NCBI GenBank assembly: GCA_944324435.1
Contig: CALUWH010000002.1
Span: forward strand, 1-64,000
DNA: 64,000 bases
Origin: Candidatus Gastranaerophilales bacterium
GTDB taxonomy: Bacteria > Cyanobacteriota > Vampirovibrionia > Gastranaerophilales > Gastranaerophilaceae
Reading direction: 5' to 3'
Below are positions 61,723 to 64,000 of the stretch, in pieces (position 1 is the stretch's first letter; the number at the start of each line of letters is the position of its first letter). The notes beneath the pieces are model-generated. The model did no database searches. It worked only from the letters and a program-made list of their open reading frames with translations, and had not been told where the DNA came from. A program made the translations under genes and the position numbers.

Positions 61723-62058
61723 ATGATGAACATGATGAATATGATGAAACAGGCACAGAATATTCAAAAAAAATTGAAAGAAACTCAAGATGAGCTTAAT
61801 CAAATGGATATTACAGGAGAAGCTGCAAATGGTGCAGTAAGAGTTGTTTGCGACGGAAAAGGTTTATTCAAATCTATCAAGCTTTCTGCAGAAGCTATTA
61901 ACCCTGAAAATCCTTCTTCTGTTTCAGAAGACACTATAGAAATGCTTGAAGATATTATTACAACTGCTATTAACCAAACTTCTGCTAAAGCAATCAAGGT
62001 TATGGAAGAAAAAATGAAAAAAGTTACCGGCGGTATCAGCATTCCGGGATTGTTCTAG
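61723..62058 (+). CDS. ebfC: Nucleoid-associated protein YbaB/EbfC
   Basis: 111 residues, GAGGAGG before ATG. Fold marker: helical N-terminus (MMKQAQNIQKKLKE), strands with GAVRVVCDGKG, then a C-terminal helix; it binds DNA as a dimer. The N-terminus repeats Met-Met-Asn, so several ATGs are possible (61723, 61732 and others). Located just before recR, the usual order dnaX-ybaB-recR, with dnaX absent here. Confidence 0.95.
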   Translation: MMNMMNMMKQAQNIQKKLKETQDELNQMDITGEAANGAVRVVCDGKGLFKSIKLSAEAINPENPSSVSEDTIEMLEDIITTAINQTSAKAIKVMEEKMKKVTGGISIPGLF

Positions 62059-62082
62059 AGATAACAAACAAAAACTCGAATT

Positions 62083-63993
<1,911 letters not shown>

Positions 63994-64000
63994 TCAAAGA

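Overview
Organism and basis. The window is AT-rich, with sigma70-type promoters (TTGACA or TTTACA, 17-bp spacer, TATAAT) and GGAGG-type ribosome sites. It encodes a Ycf45-type ATPase with a C-terminal R3H motif (33677-35257), a family typical of Cyanobacteria and plastids. It also has two prepilin-like proteins with the GFTLAE signature and many secreted or membrane proteins of no recognised family. No photosynthesis gene is visible. I infer a non-photosynthetic cyanobacterial relative (Melainabacteria/Vampirovibrionia, probably gut Gastranaerophilales). This is an inference, not something the sequence proves. The cell is diderm-type (TolC/RND efflux, signal peptides). There is no rRNA, CRISPR array or recognisable insertion sequence.

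Layout. 1-6.2 kb: a left-truncated repetitive adhesin, small unknown genes, a phosphopantetheinyl transferase and a TPR membrane protein. 6.3-8.4 kb: an oxidoreductase, a CDP-alcohol phosphatidyltransferase and TrmL. 8.5-14.5 kb (minus): a surface-sugar operon (lipase-like secreted protein, DegT aminotransferase, GT2, WbqC, CitE-like lyase, GNAT, hexapeptide acyltransferase). A probable small RNA follows, then SpoIID, a zinc dehydrogenase and a seven-copy tandem repeat. 17.5-21.4 kb (minus): histidine kinase, Nudix, AroH, response regulator and TPR protein. 21.4-23.6 kb: FliO-like protein, NeuB-like synthase and KdsC-like phosphatase. 23.8-27.6 kb: a large prepilin-like protein and a 519-residue unknown, separated by 767 bp of non-coding DNA with palindromes and four successive short-repeat arrays. 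27.8-33.5 kb: LicD, peroxiredoxin, MATE, a PlsC-like protein, tRNA-Ala and tRNA-Leu, YidD and small unknown proteins. 33.7-41.7 kb: Ycf45, LysA, CdaA, YitT, then a glycosyltransferase fused to a sensor kinase. 41.7-50.5 kb: NADP-type secondary alcohol dehydrogenase, integrase, prepilin, two large unknown membrane-associated proteins, fructose-bisphosphate aldolase. 50.6-64 kb: FeoAB, a MarR-controlled RND efflux operon, a CNNM/CorC protein, YebC, EbfC, RecR and enolase.

How the genes work together. The sugar operon, NeuB/KdsC pair, LicD, WbqC and the GT39 protein point to an elaborate surface glycan. The prepilins, adhesin and unknown secreted proteins point to a rich cell surface, and several of these genes carry GTAAC-type inverted repeats upstream. 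The efflux genes form a self-contained unit: MarR is divergent from adaptor-pump-TolC, with a 28-bp operator over the pump promoter. The most unusual observations are the glycosyltransferase-kinase fusion (38865-41693), a two-hairpin RNA with a CUCCUCCCC linker (14569-14646, minus), genes whose -10 box lies 6-7 bases before the ATG (apparent leaderless transcripts), the remnant of a lost second tolC gene (49568-49802), and a 38-bp palindromic operator before a Trp-Trp leader peptide (48099-48225).
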